This document shows positions 28,200 to 41,268 of a stretch of DNA of 64,000 bases, piece after piece. The stretch covers positions 6,610,501 through 6,674,500 of the forward strand of contig NZ_CP043626.1 of the NCBI RefSeq assembly GCF_008807415.1. The letters are read 5' to 3'. The DNA is from Pseudomonas denitrificans (nom. rej.). GTDB lineage: Bacteria > Pseudomonadota > Gammaproteobacteria > Pseudomonadales > Pseudomonadaceae. The position numbers and the translations under genes are program-made. Within the stretch, counting starts at the first letter, position 1. Each line of letters opens with the position of its first letter. The notes below the pieces were generated by a model. That model was given only the letters and a program-made list of their open reading frames with translations, was not told where the DNA came from and did no database searches.

Positions 28200-29417
28200 A
28201 TGGCTGTTGGTCTCGGCCCCATGTCCACCCTGCACCCGGTCCCCGGTTTCGAACTCGGCATCGCCTCTGCCGGCATCAAACGACCCGGCCGCAAGGACAT
28301 CGTGGTGATGCGTTGCGCCGAAGGCTCCACCGTGGCCGGTGTGTTCACTACCAACGCCTTCTGCGCCGCTCCGGTGATCCTGGCGCGCAAGCGCTTCCTG
28401 GGGCCGGTGCGCTACCTCCTGACCAACACTGGCAACGCCAACGCCGGCACCGGTGAACCGGGCCTGGTCAACGCCACCCGCACCTGCGCCAAGCTGGCCG
28501 AGCTTGCCGGCGTGCCGGAAAACGCCGTGCTGCCGTACTCCACCGGGGTGATCGGCGAGCCGCTGCCGGTCGAGAAGATCGAAGCCGCGCTGCCTGCCGC
28601 GCTGGCCAACCTGTCTGTGGATAACTGGGCCGACGCCGCTGCCGGCATCATGACCACCGACACCCTGCCCAAGGGCGCCAGCCGCCAGTTCCAGCATGAC
28701 GGCGTGACCATCACGGTTACCGGCATCAGCAAGGGCGCCGGCATGATCAAGCCGAACATGGCCACCATGCTCGGTTACATCGCCACCGACGCGAAGGTTG
28801 CCCAGGGCGTGCTGCAGGACCTGCTGCGCGACGCGTCGAACAAGTCCTTCAACCGCATCACCATCGATGGCGATACCTCCACCAACGACTGCTGCATGCT
28901 GATCGCCACCGGCCAGGCCGCGCTGCCGGAGATCACCGCTACCAGCGGCGCGCTGTTCGCCGCGCTGAAGCAGGCCGTGCTGGAAGTTTCCATGGAACTG
29001 GCCCAGGCCATCGTCCGCGACGGCGAAGGCGCCACCAAGTTCGTCACCGTGCAGGTGAATGGCGGCGCGACTCACCAGGAGTGCCTGGACGTCGGCTACG
29101 CCGTGTCCCACTCGCCGCTGATCAAGACCGCGCTGTTCGCTTCCGACCCGAACTGGGGCCGTATCCTCGCGGCCGTCGGCCGTGCCGGCGTGCCTGACCT
29201 GGACGTGAGCCTGATCGACGTGTTCCTCGATGACGTGGCCATCGCCAGCCGCGGCTGCCGCGCCACCAGCTACACCGAGGACCAGGGCGCCAAAGTCATG
29301 GCCCAGGAAGAGATCACCATCCGCATCGATCTCGGCCGCGGCACCTGCAGCGAGACCATCTGGACCACTGACCTGTCCCACGAGTACGTGAAGATCAACG
29401 CGGAATACCGCACCTGA
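28200..29417 (+). CDS. argJ: Bifunctional ornithine acetyltransferase / N-acetylglutamate synthase ArgJ
   Basis: 405 aa from ATG 28200, with TAGGAG 12 bases ahead; an in-frame codon at 28182 is less likely. The autocleavage site that makes alpha and beta chains is visible as [21 protein letters not shown] (KGxGM..P.MATML), with Thr of ATML as nucleophile. [14 protein letters not shown] and the C-terminal [13 protein letters not shown] are also family motifs. It recycles the acetyl group from N-acetylornithine to glutamate in arginine synthesis. It starts a new transcription unit after the secA terminator. Confidence 0.97.
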   Translation: MAVGLGPMSTLHPVPGFELGIASAGIKRPGRKDIVVMRCAEGSTVAGVFTTNAFCAAPVILARKRFLGPVRYLLTNTGNANAGTGEPGLVNATRTCAKLAELAGVPENAVLPYSTGVIGEPLPVEKIEAALPAALANLSVDNWADAAAGIMTTDTLPKGASRQFQHDGVTITVTGISKGAGMIKPNMATMLGYIATDAKVAQGVLQDLLRDASNKSFNRITIDGDTSTNDCCMLIATGQAALPEITATSGALFAALKQAVLEVSMELAQAIVRDGEGATKFVTVQVNGGATHQECLDVGYAVSHSPLIKTALFASDPNWGRILAAVGRAGVPDLDVSLIDVFLDDVAIASRGCRATSYTEDQGAKVMAQEEITIRIDLGRGTCSETIWTTDLSHEYVKINAEYRT

Positions 29418-29428
29418 CGGTAGCCATA

Positions 29429-29484
29429 GGCTACAAGCTTCAGGCGGCAGGCAAGAGCGCGCCTGAAGTCTGCTGCTTGTAGCC
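29429..29484. repeat. Imperfect inverted repeat downstream of argJ
   Basis: GGCTACAAGC (29429-29438) pairs with GCTTGTAGCC (29475-29484), and TTCAGGCG with CGCCTGAA inside. It resembles the extragenic palindromic repeats often seen in Pseudomonas genomes. It could stabilise the argJ mRNA 3' end. Confidence 0.6.
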
Positions 29485-29502
29485 TTCAGCCGCTTCTCTC
29501 GC

Positions 29503-29538
29503 ATTCCCGATTTTCATCGATAGATGAAAATCGGGAAT
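29503..29538. repeat. Perfect 16-bp inverted repeat between argJ and the GST gene
   Basis: ATTCCCGATTTTCATC and its exact reverse complement are separated by GATA; TTTGTTTTC follows. It may act as a terminator for argJ or be an operator for the GST gene that starts 60 bases later; the sequence does not decide. Confidence 0.7.
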
Positions 29539-29598
29539 TTGTTTTCATGGCTGCCGCGCTCTAAGGTCTTCTGACTGACCCTCAAGAGCATCGCATCC

Positions 29599-30228
29599 AT
29601 GTCCCTCACCCTGATCATCGGCAGCAAGAACCTCTCCTCCTGGTCCCTGCGCGGCTGGCTGGCCATGCAGCTCACCGGCGCCGAGTTCGAGGAAATCCTC
29701 ATTCCCCTCGGTGGGCAGGACATCTCGCGGCGCATCCGCGAGCACTCGCCCAGCGGCAAGGTGCCGGCGCTCAAGTGCGAGCACGGGCTGATCTGGGATT
29801 CCCTGTCGATCGCCGAATACCTCGCCGAACGCTTCCCCGAAGCCCACCTCTGGCCCCGTGGCGAAGCGGCCCGCGCACTGGCACGCTCGGTCTGCGCCGA
29901 GATGCACAGCGGCTTCATGGCGCTGCGTTCGCACATGCCCATGGACATCCAGCGCAACCAGCCGCTGACCAACGTGCCCGACGCGGTGGAGGCGGATATC
30001 GCCCGTGTCGTCGAGCTCTGGGCGTTGTGCCGCCAGCAGTTCGGCCAGGACGGTCCGTTCCTGTTCGGCCACGCCAGCATTGCCGACGCCTTCTACGCTC
30101 CCATTGCCACGCGCCTGCGCAGCTACTGCGTGACCCTGCCCATCGAGGCGCAGAACTACGTCGATGCGATCTATGCCTGGCCGGCCTTCCGTCCCTGGCT
30201 GGACGCGGCGATGGTCGAACGCGCCTGA
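29599..30228 (+). CDS. Glutathione S-transferase family protein
   Basis: 209 aa. The N-terminal thioredoxin-fold domain begins LTLIIGSKNLSSWSLRGWLAM, with the SSWS catalytic-loop type also seen in zeta/beta-like bacterial GSTs, and has the cis-Pro motif SGKVPALKCEHGLIWDSLSIAEYLAE. The C-terminal helical domain (about residues 85-205) contains FGQDGPFLFGHASIADAFYAPIATRL, with the N-capping GxxxxADAF motif. The substrate cannot be told from sequence. It lies between argJ and the mutT fusion, 71 bases before the latter and on the same strand. Confidence 0.85.
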   Translation: MSLTLIIGSKNLSSWSLRGWLAMQLTGAEFEEILIPLGGQDISRRIREHSPSGKVPALKCEHGLIWDSLSIAEYLAERFPEAHLWPRGEAARALARSVCAEMHSGFMALRSHMPMDIQRNQPLTNVPDAVEADIARVVELWALCRQQFGQDGPFLFGHASIADAFYAPIATRLRSYCVTLPIEAQNYVDAIYAWPAFRPWLDAAMVERA

Positions 30229-30299
30229 ACCCGGCCGCCAATGACGGTAGAATGCCCGTCTGCGCGGGCCCTGCCTGAATCGGATTGAGGAGTAGCACT

Positions 30300-31250
30300 G
30301 TGAAACGAGTACATGTCGCCGCCGCCGTGATTCGCGGACTCGATGGCCGGGTGCTGATCGCCCGCCGTCCGGACGACAAGCACCAGGGCGGTCTCTGGGA
30401 GTTTCCCGGTGGCAAGGTGGAAGAGGGCGAAGCGGTGCAGGTCGCCCTGGCCCGCGAGCTGAAAGAGGAACTCGGCATTGACGTCGAGCAGGCCCGCCCG
30501 CTGATCCGTGTGCAACATGACTACAGCGACAAGCATGTGCTGCTGGATGTCTGGGAAGTCTCCGCTTTCTCCGGCGCGCCCCATGGTGCCGAGGGCCAGC
30601 CGCTGGCCTGGGTCGCCCCGCGCGACCTGCCGGACTACGAGTTCCCGGCGGCCAATGAGCCCATCGTGCAGGCCGCGCGCCTGCCGGATCGCTACCTGAT
30701 CACCCCCGATGGCCTGGAAATCCCGCAGCTGGTGCAGGGCGTGCGTGCTGCTGTTGCCAACGGCATCCGCCTGATCCAGCTGCGCGCGCCGAACATGTAC
30801 AGCCCCGAGTACCGCGACCTCGCCGTCGACGTGCAAGGCCTGTGCGCCGGCAAGGCGCAGCTGATGCTCAAGGGCCCGCTGGAGTGGCTGGGAGATTTTC
30901 CGGCGGCCGGCTGGCACCTGACCTCCGAGCAATTGCGCAAGTACGCACCCAACGGCCGACCGTTCCCCCGCGAGCGCCTGCTGGCGGCGTCCTGCCACAG
31001 CGCCGAAGAGCTGGAGCTGGCGGTGCGCATGGGTGTGGACTTCGTCACCTTGTCGCCGGTGCAGCCCACCGAGAGCCATCCGGGCGAGCCGGCGCTGGGC
31101 TGGGAGGCAGCGGCAGAACTGATCGATGGCTTCAACCAGCCGGTGTTCCTGCTCGGTGGTGTCGGCCCGCAGGATCTCGAGCGGGCGTGGCAGACCGGTG
31201 CGCAGGGCGTGGCGGGGATTCGCGCGTTCTGGCCGAAGGCGGAAGGCTGA
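30300..31250 (+). CDS. mutT: Fusion of MutT-type Nudix hydrolase and thiamine-phosphate-synthase-like domain
   Basis: 316 aa from GTG 30300, with GAGGAG upstream. Residues 1-130 are a MutT/Nudix domain with the full Nudix box (GGKVEEGE ... RELKEELGI). Residues about 140-316 form a ThiE/TenI-like TIM barrel (GVRAAVANGIRLIQLRAPNM, SCHSAEELELAVRMGVDFVTLSPVQPTESHPG, PVFLLGGVGPQDLERAWQTGAQGVAGIRAFW). Family knowledge: MutT hydrolyses 8-oxo-dGTP and prevents A:T to C:G transversions; this two-domain form is common in pseudomonads. The barrel keeps the phosphate-binding GG and GIRAF regions but its activity is not known. Confidence 0.9.
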   Translation: MKRVHVAAAVIRGLDGRVLIARRPDDKHQGGLWEFPGGKVEEGEAVQVALARELKEELGIDVEQARPLIRVQHDYSDKHVLLDVWEVSAFSGAPHGAEGQPLAWVAPRDLPDYEFPAANEPIVQAARLPDRYLITPDGLEIPQLVQGVRAAVANGIRLIQLRAPNMYSPEYRDLAVDVQGLCAGKAQLMLKGPLEWLGDFPAAGWHLTSEQLRKYAPNGRPFPRERLLAASCHSAEELELAVRMGVDFVTLSPVQPTESHPGEPALGWEAAAELIDGFNQPVFLLGGVGPQDLERAWQTGAQGVAGIRAFWPKAEG

Positions 31251-31261
31251 TAGGCACTTTG

Positions 31262-31306
31262 CGTGGGGCGGCGAGGGGTATCGCTTCGCTCCACGCCATC
31301 CTACGA
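31262..31306. repeat. Extragenic repeat fragment
   Basis: GGGGTATCGCTTCGCTCCACGCCATCCTACG-type sequence, a motif recurring between genes in many Pseudomonas genomes. It lies just after the mutT stop and before the palindrome at 31343. Confidence 0.45.
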
Positions 31307-31342
31307 AACTGATTCCGGACTGTCGGGCAACTTCGGTGCTCC

Positions 31343-31392
31343 CTGTAGGAGCGGGCCATGCCCGCGATCGCGCGCATGGCGCGCTCCTACAG
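31343..31392. repeat. REP-like palindrome
   Basis: The arms CTGTAGGAGCG and CGCTCCTACAG flank an internal GGGCCATGCCCGCGATCGCGCGCATGG core. A second copy with a few changes lies at 55580-55631. Such sequences are typical Pseudomonas repetitive extragenic palindromes; here the element sits between convergent genes. Confidence 0.85.
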
Positions 31393-31462
31393 ATGAGCGC
31401 TGTGCGTTGGTCATACCCGGTAGGTGCGGAATCCGCCGCGATGGATTTCGCTGACAGGTCGA

Positions 31463-32035
31463 TCAGGCCGGTTTTTCAGCCGCCTGCCAGAGAATCTCCT
31501 CCACGCCCTGGCGGCGGGCGATGAAGCGCGCGGCGACGAACAGCAGGTCGGACAGGCGGTTCAGGTAGCGCAGGCCCGCGCCTTCCAACGGTTCCTCGGC
31601 ATTCAGCTGTTGGCAGCGGCGCTCGGCGTTGCGCGCCTGGGCGCGGCACAGGTGGGCGAGAGCGACCAGGCGCGAGCCGCCGGGCAGGATGAAGTTCTTC
31701 AGTGGCCCGAGTTCCTCGTTCCAGCGATCGATCACCTGCTCCAGGCGCTCCACTTCGGCATCGTTCAGAGCGCGGTACTCCGGCATCGCCAGCTCTCCGC
31801 CCAGGTCGAACAGGCGATGCTGGATCGGCGCCAATACACCAATCACCTCTTCGAGCGCACTGCTACGCGCTTCGTGCAGCCCGGCCAGCAGCAGGCCAAG
31901 GTGGCTGTTCAGCTCATCCACTGCGCCCATGGCTTCCACCCGCGGATGGTGCTTGGGCACGCGGCGGCCGTCGGCCAGGCCGGTTTCGCCGGCGTCGCCG
32001 GTACGGGTGTAGATCTTCGACAGGCGATTGCCCAT
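31463..32035 (-). CDS. PduO-type ATP:cob(I)alamin adenosyltransferase
   Basis: 190 aa. The N-terminal nucleotide-binding motif is IYTRTGDAGETGLADGRRVPK; VDELNSHLG, LFDLGGEL, FILPGGS and CRAQARNAERR, then YLNRLSDLLFVAARFIA, complete the family signature. The trimeric enzyme attaches the adenosyl group to cobalamin, making coenzyme B12. Its ATG lies three bases after the sensor kinase stop, so it is the last gene of the minus-strand operon from 36065. I leave the symbol blank because pduO, cobA2 and yvqK are all used. Confidence 0.9.
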   Translation of the reverse strand: MGNRLSKIYTRTGDAGETGLADGRRVPKHHPRVEAMGAVDELNSHLGLLLAGLHEARSSALEEVIGVLAPIQHRLFDLGGELAMPEYRALNDAEVERLEQVIDRWNEELGPLKNFILPGGSRLVALAHLCRAQARNAERRCQQLNAEEPLEGAGLRYLNRLSDLLFVAARFIARRQGVEEILWQAAEKPA

Positions 32036-32038
32036 GAC

Positions 32039-34102
<2,064 letters not shown>

Positions 34103-34150
34103 GGGCGCGTCAAAGAGAAGAACAGGGGAGGCGGGCAGGGTAGCCCGCCA

Positions 34151-36065
<1,915 letters not shown>

Positions 36066-36150
36066 GGAAAGGAATGTCTCGCAAACGAGTGGGAAATGCC
36101 GGCTCATAGTGTCAGAGGCCGGGCGCGGTCTTGTCTGTCAGTTATAATGA

Positions 36151-36705
<555 letters not shown>

Positions 36706-36784
36706 TGCGCACTCTCGACGAAAAGCTGCGGAACCTCACCGCCCGCCTGACGTCGCAGTAAGAGAGTCGCTCGGCGAACTCCCG

Positions 36785-36817
36785 ACCGCCATGGCTTGCC
36801 ATGGCGGTTTTGTTTTT
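36785..36817 (+). terminator. Terminator between yajQ and mscS
   Basis: Stem ACCGCCATGG/CCATGGCGGT, loop CTTG, then TTTGTTTTT. Confidence 0.85.
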
Positions 36818-36847
36818 GGAATGGCAATAGACAAGGGGCCTGCATCC

Positions 36848-37693
36848 ATGGATATGAATTACGAGCAGATCATGAACAGCGCGGAGGCCTGGACGCCGGT
36901 CGTCCTGGCCTACCTGGGCAATGCCACGCTGGCGCTGCTGACCCTGCTGATCGGTTGGTGGGTGATCAACCTGTTTACCCGTCGCGTGGGTGGAGTGCTG
37001 TCCACCAAGCATGTGGACAAGACGCTGCAGGGCTTCATCGGCAGCATGGTGAACATCATCCTGAAGATCCTGCTGATGGTCAGTGTGGCGTCGATGATCG
37101 GCATCCAGACCACCAGCTTCGTCGCCGCCATCGGTGCCGCCGGCCTGGCCATCGGCCTGGCACTGCAGGGCAGCCTGTCGAACTTCGCCGGTGGGGTGCT
37201 GATCCTGCTGTTCCGCCCGTTCAAGATCGGCGACTGGATCGAGGCCCAGGGCGTGTCCGGCACCGTGGACAACATCATGATCTTCCACACCGTGCTGCGC
37301 ACCGGTGACAACCGCACCGTGATCGTGCCCAACGGCGCGCTGTCCAATGGCATCATCACCAACACGTCGACCCAGAGCACCCGCCAGGTGACCTTCGACG
37401 TGAAGCTGGCCTTCGACGTCGACCTGGATGGCGCCCGATCCATCCTCACGGAGCTGGCGGACGATCCGCGCGTGCTCAAGTCGCCGGCGCCAGTGGTGGT
37501 GGTCGCGGGCCTGGGCGAGAACTCGGTGACCCTGTCGCTGCGCCTGTGGACTGCCAACTCTGACTACTGGGGCGTCACCTTCATGCTCAATGAGCAGGTC
37601 CGCCTGCGTTTGCGCGACGCCGGTATCGACCTGGCGCCGAACAAGGTGGTGCGCGTGGTCAAGGGTGAAGAGGATTCCGTCCTGGCGGACTGA
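36848..37693 (+). CDS. mscS: Small-conductance mechanosensitive channel MscS
   Basis: 281 aa from ATG 36848, with AAGGGG about ten bases upstream. Three membrane helices: about residues 20-45, 60-85 and the pore-lining TM3 at about 90-120, with the Gly/Ala-rich AAIGAAGLAIGLALQGSLSNFAGG. The MscS beta domain (FRPFKIGDWIEAQGVSGTV, VPNGALSNGIITN) and alpha/beta domain follow. It releases solutes on hypo-osmotic shock. It lies between its own upstream terminator and a bidirectional one, so it is probably a single-gene unit. Confidence 0.96.
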   Translation: MDMNYEQIMNSAEAWTPVVLAYLGNATLALLTLLIGWWVINLFTRRVGGVLSTKHVDKTLQGFIGSMVNIILKILLMVSVASMIGIQTTSFVAAIGAAGLAIGLALQGSLSNFAGGVLILLFRPFKIGDWIEAQGVSGTVDNIMIFHTVLRTGDNRTVIVPNGALSNGIITNTSTQSTRQVTFDVKLAFDVDLDGARSILTELADDPRVLKSPAPVVVVAGLGENSVTLSLRLWTANSDYWGVTFMLNEQVRLRLRDAGIDLAPNKVVRVVKGEEDSVLAD

Positions 37694-37710
37694 TCCTGCC
37701 TGCAGGAACG

Positions 37711-37738
37711 AAAAAGGCCGGCAATTGCCGGCCTTTTT
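37711..37738. terminator. Bidirectional terminator mscS / ampG
   Basis: AAAAAGGCCGGCAATTGCCGGCCTTTTT is a perfect palindrome; it can terminate both convergent genes. Confidence 0.9.
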
Positions 37739-37764
37739 CATGGGCGCTGATCCAATGACCAGAA

Positions 37765-39573
37765 TCAGTGATGCTCGGCGCTGGGGTGTTGTGCTGGCGC
37801 CTCCGTGGCTTCCCCGGCCGCGCCGTTGGTGAGGTCGTTCTTGCGGCGCAGCCACAGCCAGCCGATCAGCAGCAGTGTAGGCACGCCGAGCAGGGCGGTG
37901 AAGAAGAAGAAGCGCTCGTAGCCCATGCCCTCGACCATCGCCCCGGAATAGCCGCCGATGAAGCGCGGCAGCAACAGCATGGTGGAGCTGAGCATGGCGT
38001 ACTGGGTCGCGGAGAACTTCAGGTTGGTCAGGCTCGACAGGTAGGCGACGAAGGCCGAGGTGGCGAGGCCGCCGCTGAAGTTGTCGAGCATGATGGTCAC
38101 CACCAGCATGGTGACGTGCGGTTCCAGCACCTTGAGCAGGGCGAAGACGTTCTGCCCCATCAGGTGCGGGTCGTCGATTGCGCCCATCTGCGCCAGCATG
38201 GCGAACAGCAGGTTGGTCCCGGCAGAGGCCGCTCCGCCGATGAAGAGGATCGGCAGGATGCTGAAACGGGCGATCAGCACACCGCCGGCTGCAGCACCCA
38301 CGAGGGTCATGACCACGCCGAACAGCTTGCTGACGGTGGCGATGGTGTCCTTGGAGAAGCCCATGTCGATGTAGAACACGCTGGCCATGGTGCCCATGAC
38401 GGTGTCGGACATGCGATAGGTGGAGATCAGCCCGAGCAGCAGCAGCGCCTGCCAGCGGTAGCGGCGGACGAACTCGGTAATGGGCGTGAGCACCGGCGCC
38501 ATCAGCAGGCGGCCGGGAGCGGAAATGCAGCTCAGGGCGATCAGCAGGTACAGGATGGCGAGCCACCACTTGCCGGCTTCGGCCATGTTGATGAAAGCGG
38601 TGCCGGTGACCAGCAGGATGATCAGGACGATCACCGAAACGGCCTGGTGGACGAAGTCGAACTGCGGCAGGCCGCGCCCGTGTACGGCCAGCAGCAGCGG
38701 GCGGCGCACTTTCGACAGCAGCTCGCGGACCGGGCGGATCTGCCGGCGGCCGTGGGGCGTCATGCAGATGCCGATGAAGATTCCGTACAGCGCGGCTCGC
38801 GGCCAGGCCTGGGCGGTCAGTGCGGTAAGCATGGCCGGCACGGAGATCAGCAGCACCAGCAGGGTCAGCACCGAGAGCAGTTGATGATTGAACGCGAAGG
38901 CCGAGCTGCCCGCCTGCGGCTGCACGTTCACCGGCGGCTCTTTCATCAACAGCGTGGTGATCAGGCCCGGCAGGATCGCCAGCGAACACACCGCGTAGGT
39001 CAGGGCCCAGGCGGCCTGGCTGTAGTGCAGTGCGCTGGAGCCGGCCCACTCGGCGAGGAACAGCACGCCGGCGGTGGCGAACAGCACGGCGACCCGGTAG
39101 CCGGTCATGTAGCAGGCGGCCAATGCGGCCTGGCGGGTGTTCTCGGCGATTTCCAGGCGGTAGGCGTCGATGGCGATGTCCTGGGTGGCCGAGGCGAAGG
39201 CCACCACCATCGCCAGGGCGATCAGCCAGTTCAGGTGCGACTGCGGGTTGCACAGGGCCATGCCGAGCAGGCCAATGGCGATCAGCCCCTGGGAAAACAC
39301 CAGCCAGGAGCGGCGGCGGCCCAGGCGGCCGATGAAGGGCAGGCGCCACTGGTCGAGCATGGGCGACCACACCCACTTGAAGGCGTACACCAGCCCGATC
39401 CAACTGGCGAATCCGATGGTTTCCCGAGCGACACCCGCTTCACGCAACCACACCGAGAGAGTGGAGAGCACCAGCATGTAGGGCAGGCCGGCGGCGAAAC
39501 CCAGCAGCAAAAGCGCGAGGCTGGCGGGAGACTTGTAGGCAATCCATGCCTCGCGCCAGGAGTGCTCTTTCAT
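37765..39573 (-). CDS. ampG: Muropeptide permease AmpG
   Basis: 602 aa, MFS-type inner-membrane permease, longer than the ~490-aa E. coli protein, as in other pseudomonads. Motifs: LLLGFAAGLPYMLVLSTLSVWLREAGV, KWVWSPMLDQWRLP, SATQDIAIDAYRLE, YRMSDTVMGTMASVFYIDMGF, and the C-terminal NLKFSATQYAMLSSTMLLLPRFIGGYSG. A cytoplasmic-type stretch around residues 265-300 (PHGRRQIRPVRELLSKVRRP) interrupts the helices. Family knowledge: AmpG imports GlcNAc-anhydro-muropeptides, feeding wall recycling and AmpR/AmpC induction. Confidence 0.94.
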   Translation of the reverse strand: MKEHSWREAWIAYKSPASLALLLLGFAAGLPYMLVLSTLSVWLREAGVARETIGFASWIGLVYAFKWVWSPMLDQWRLPFIGRLGRRRSWLVFSQGLIAIGLLGMALCNPQSHLNWLIALAMVVAFASATQDIAIDAYRLEIAENTRQAALAACYMTGYRVAVLFATAGVLFLAEWAGSSALHYSQAAWALTYAVCSLAILPGLITTLLMKEPPVNVQPQAGSSAFAFNHQLLSVLTLLVLLISVPAMLTALTAQAWPRAALYGIFIGICMTPHGRRQIRPVRELLSKVRRPLLLAVHGRGLPQFDFVHQAVSVIVLIILLVTGTAFINMAEAGKWWLAILYLLIALSCISAPGRLLMAPVLTPITEFVRRYRWQALLLLGLISTYRMSDTVMGTMASVFYIDMGFSKDTIATVSKLFGVVMTLVGAAAGGVLIARFSILPILFIGGAASAGTNLLFAMLAQMGAIDDPHLMGQNVFALLKVLEPHVTMLVVTIMLDNFSGGLATSAFVAYLSSLTNLKFSATQYAMLSSTMLLLPRFIGGYSGAMVEGMGYERFFFFTALLGVPTLLLIGWLWLRRKNDLTNGAAGEATEAPAQHPSAEHH

Positions 39574-39615
39574 GGGGGGTGTTTTCCAGCAGTACGAAAA
39601 ATTACGCGAACTCTA

Positions 39616-39990
39616 CTAGGACTGCTCGCCGGTAGGCCAGCCGTGCCGACGTATGTCCACCCGATCGTTATGGATTCTGACACCCTCCGCACGCAATCGT
39701 GCGCGCTGCTCGTTACCTGAAACGGTCCCAATGGGTAGGCTGATACGCCCCGCTGCGGCGATCACCCGATGCCAGGGCAGGCGCGTGCCTTCGGGCAGTT
39801 GGCTGAGGATTCGTCCTACAAGTCGCGCGGAACGGCCCAGACCGGCGAGGCGGGCGACATCGCCATAGGTGATGACGCAGCCTTCGGGCACCTGGGCGAT
39901 GACGAGGAAAATCGCTTCGCGCCGTACCTGCAGGCTTTCCAGTCCGAGATCAGTCACCGGTGCGCTGGCGGGGGGCTTGGGCTTGGGCAT
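39616..39990 (-). CDS. Alkyltransferase-like (ATL) DNA damage-recognition protein
   Basis: 124 aa from ATG 39990; GTG 39999 is the alternative. It corresponds to the C-terminal DNA-binding domain of O6-alkylguanine-DNA alkyltransferase: FLVIAQVPEGCVITYGDVARLAGLGRSARLVGRILSQLP. The reactive PCHR motif reads PWHR (LPWHRVIAAAGRI), with Trp in place of the alkyl-accepting Cys. Family knowledge: such ATL/YbaZ proteins bind O6-alkylguanine and hand it to nucleotide excision repair rather than reversing it. It is on the same strand as ampG and would be transcribed before it; the gap is 42 bases. Confidence 0.93.
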   Translation of the reverse strand: MPKPKPPASAPVTDLGLESLQVRREAIFLVIAQVPEGCVITYGDVARLAGLGRSARLVGRILSQLPEGTRLPWHRVIAAAGRISLPIGTVSGNEQRARLRAEGVRIHNDRVDIRRHGWPTGEQS

Positions 39991-40183
39991 CGAATGCACC
40001 GCAATAGAGGGGCTGACGCTCAGGATATCGGCTGCGGCAGCCCTGACAAGTCGGCTCGTTTGTCAGACCCTTCTGTCAGTCATTGTGAACTCCCTGCAAC
40101 TGGGTCTGTCAGTCGTTGCTCTAGTGTCGGGTATCTGGATAATGCCCGGCTTTTTGCCCATTCAATCCAGTTGAATCCGACTC

Positions 40184-41185
40184 ATGTTCCCCAGAACCCT
40201 GCTTACCGTCGCACTCGCATCCTGTTCCCTGTCCGCCCTTGCCGACACCGTCTGGTTGAAGAATGGTGACCGTCTTACCGGCACCATCAAACTCTATGAC
40301 GGCGGCAAGCTGCTGCTGGCGACCGACTATGGCGGAGAGATCGCCCTGAAGTGGGACAAGATCAAGACGCTGGAAACCGACCAGAATCTGCTGGTGAAGT
40401 ACGACGAGGAAACCGGCGAGCACTCCAAGGGCCTGAAGGCGTCGGACCAGGGCAAGGTCACGCTGGTCAACGGCGAGGCGCGCACGGTGGAACTGGCGAA
40501 GATCGAGCAGATGATGCCGCCCAAGCCGATCCTCGAAGACTGGGTCTGGACCGGCAACGTCGACTTTTCCCTGGACCACAAGCAGGCGGAGAACGATGTC
40601 GAGGATTACGACATCGACTTCAAGACCAACGCCCGCCACGGCCGCTGGCGCCACAATCTGCAGGGCGAGTACAACCGCGAGAAGAAGGACGACCAGGTCA
40701 GTACCAACAACTATTCCGCGCAATACGCGCTGGACCGCTTCCTCGACGAGCACTGGTTCTGGCAGGGCCAGGCGCAGTACAAGCGCGACTGGATCGAGGA
40801 CCTGCAGAAGAAGCGCACCGTCGGTACCGGCCCGGGCTACCAGTTCTGGGACAATGAGCTGGGTGCGTTCTCCCTGGCGACCCTGGTCAACCGCAACGAC
40901 TACGAATTCGTCGACGACGAGAAATCCCACTTCTACAGCACCAGCCTGAAGTGGGACTACAACCGTTACCTGCTGGCCAAGCAGTTCGAGGTGTTCACCA
41001 ACGGCGAAGTCAGCAAGCCGCTGGAGTCCAACGTGGAGTACGAGCTGGAGAGCGAGGCGGGCATCCGCTACAAGCTGACCTCCTGGGCGTCCCTGAGCCT
41101 GAAGGCCGAATGGGACAAGCTCAGCGGCAACGACGGCGACGTCAACGAGCGTCGCTACACCCTGGGCCTGGGCGTCGGCTGGTAA
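40184..41185 (+). CDS. DUF481 family outer-membrane beta-barrel protein
   Basis: 333 aa. Signal peptide with cleavage after SALA (about residue 20). Residues 21-105 look like a small soluble beta domain (DTVWLKNGDRLTGTIKLYDGGKLLLATDYGG). From about 120 onward alternating strands typical of DUF481/YdiY barrels appear (WTGNVDFSLDHK, GRWRHNLQGEYNREKK, ASLSLKAEWDKL), ending in an aromatic residue, GVGW, which fits BAM recognition. The function is not known. It stands alone between a 193-base gap and a terminator. Confidence 0.85.
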   Translation: MFPRTLLTVALASCSLSALADTVWLKNGDRLTGTIKLYDGGKLLLATDYGGEIALKWDKIKTLETDQNLLVKYDEETGEHSKGLKASDQGKVTLVNGEARTVELAKIEQMMPPKPILEDWVWTGNVDFSLDHKQAENDVEDYDIDFKTNARHGRWRHNLQGEYNREKKDDQVSTNNYSAQYALDRFLDEHWFWQGQAQYKRDWIEDLQKKRTVGTGPGYQFWDNELGAFSLATLVNRNDYEFVDDEKSHFYSTSLKWDYNRYLLAKQFEVFTNGEVSKPLESNVEYELESEAGIRYKLTSWASLSLKAEWDKLSGNDGDVNERRYTLGLGVGW

Positions 41186-41225
41186 CGCTTCGCTTCGACT
41201 GGCTCCGCTCTACGAGAACGGCAAT

Positions 41226-41254
41226 AAAAAGCCCCGCACCTGGCGGGGCTTTTT
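41226..41254. terminator. Bidirectional terminator, DUF481 gene / SDR gene
   Basis: AAAAAGCCCCGC and GCGGGGCTTTTT flank a five-base loop. The two genes converge on it. Confidence 0.9.
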
Positions 41255-41268
41255 CATGGGCGGGCGGA

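Noticed and set aside
29429..29538. CRISPR-like repeats after argJ
   Set aside because: Two different inverted repeats, no direct repeat-spacer periodicity and no cas gene nearby.
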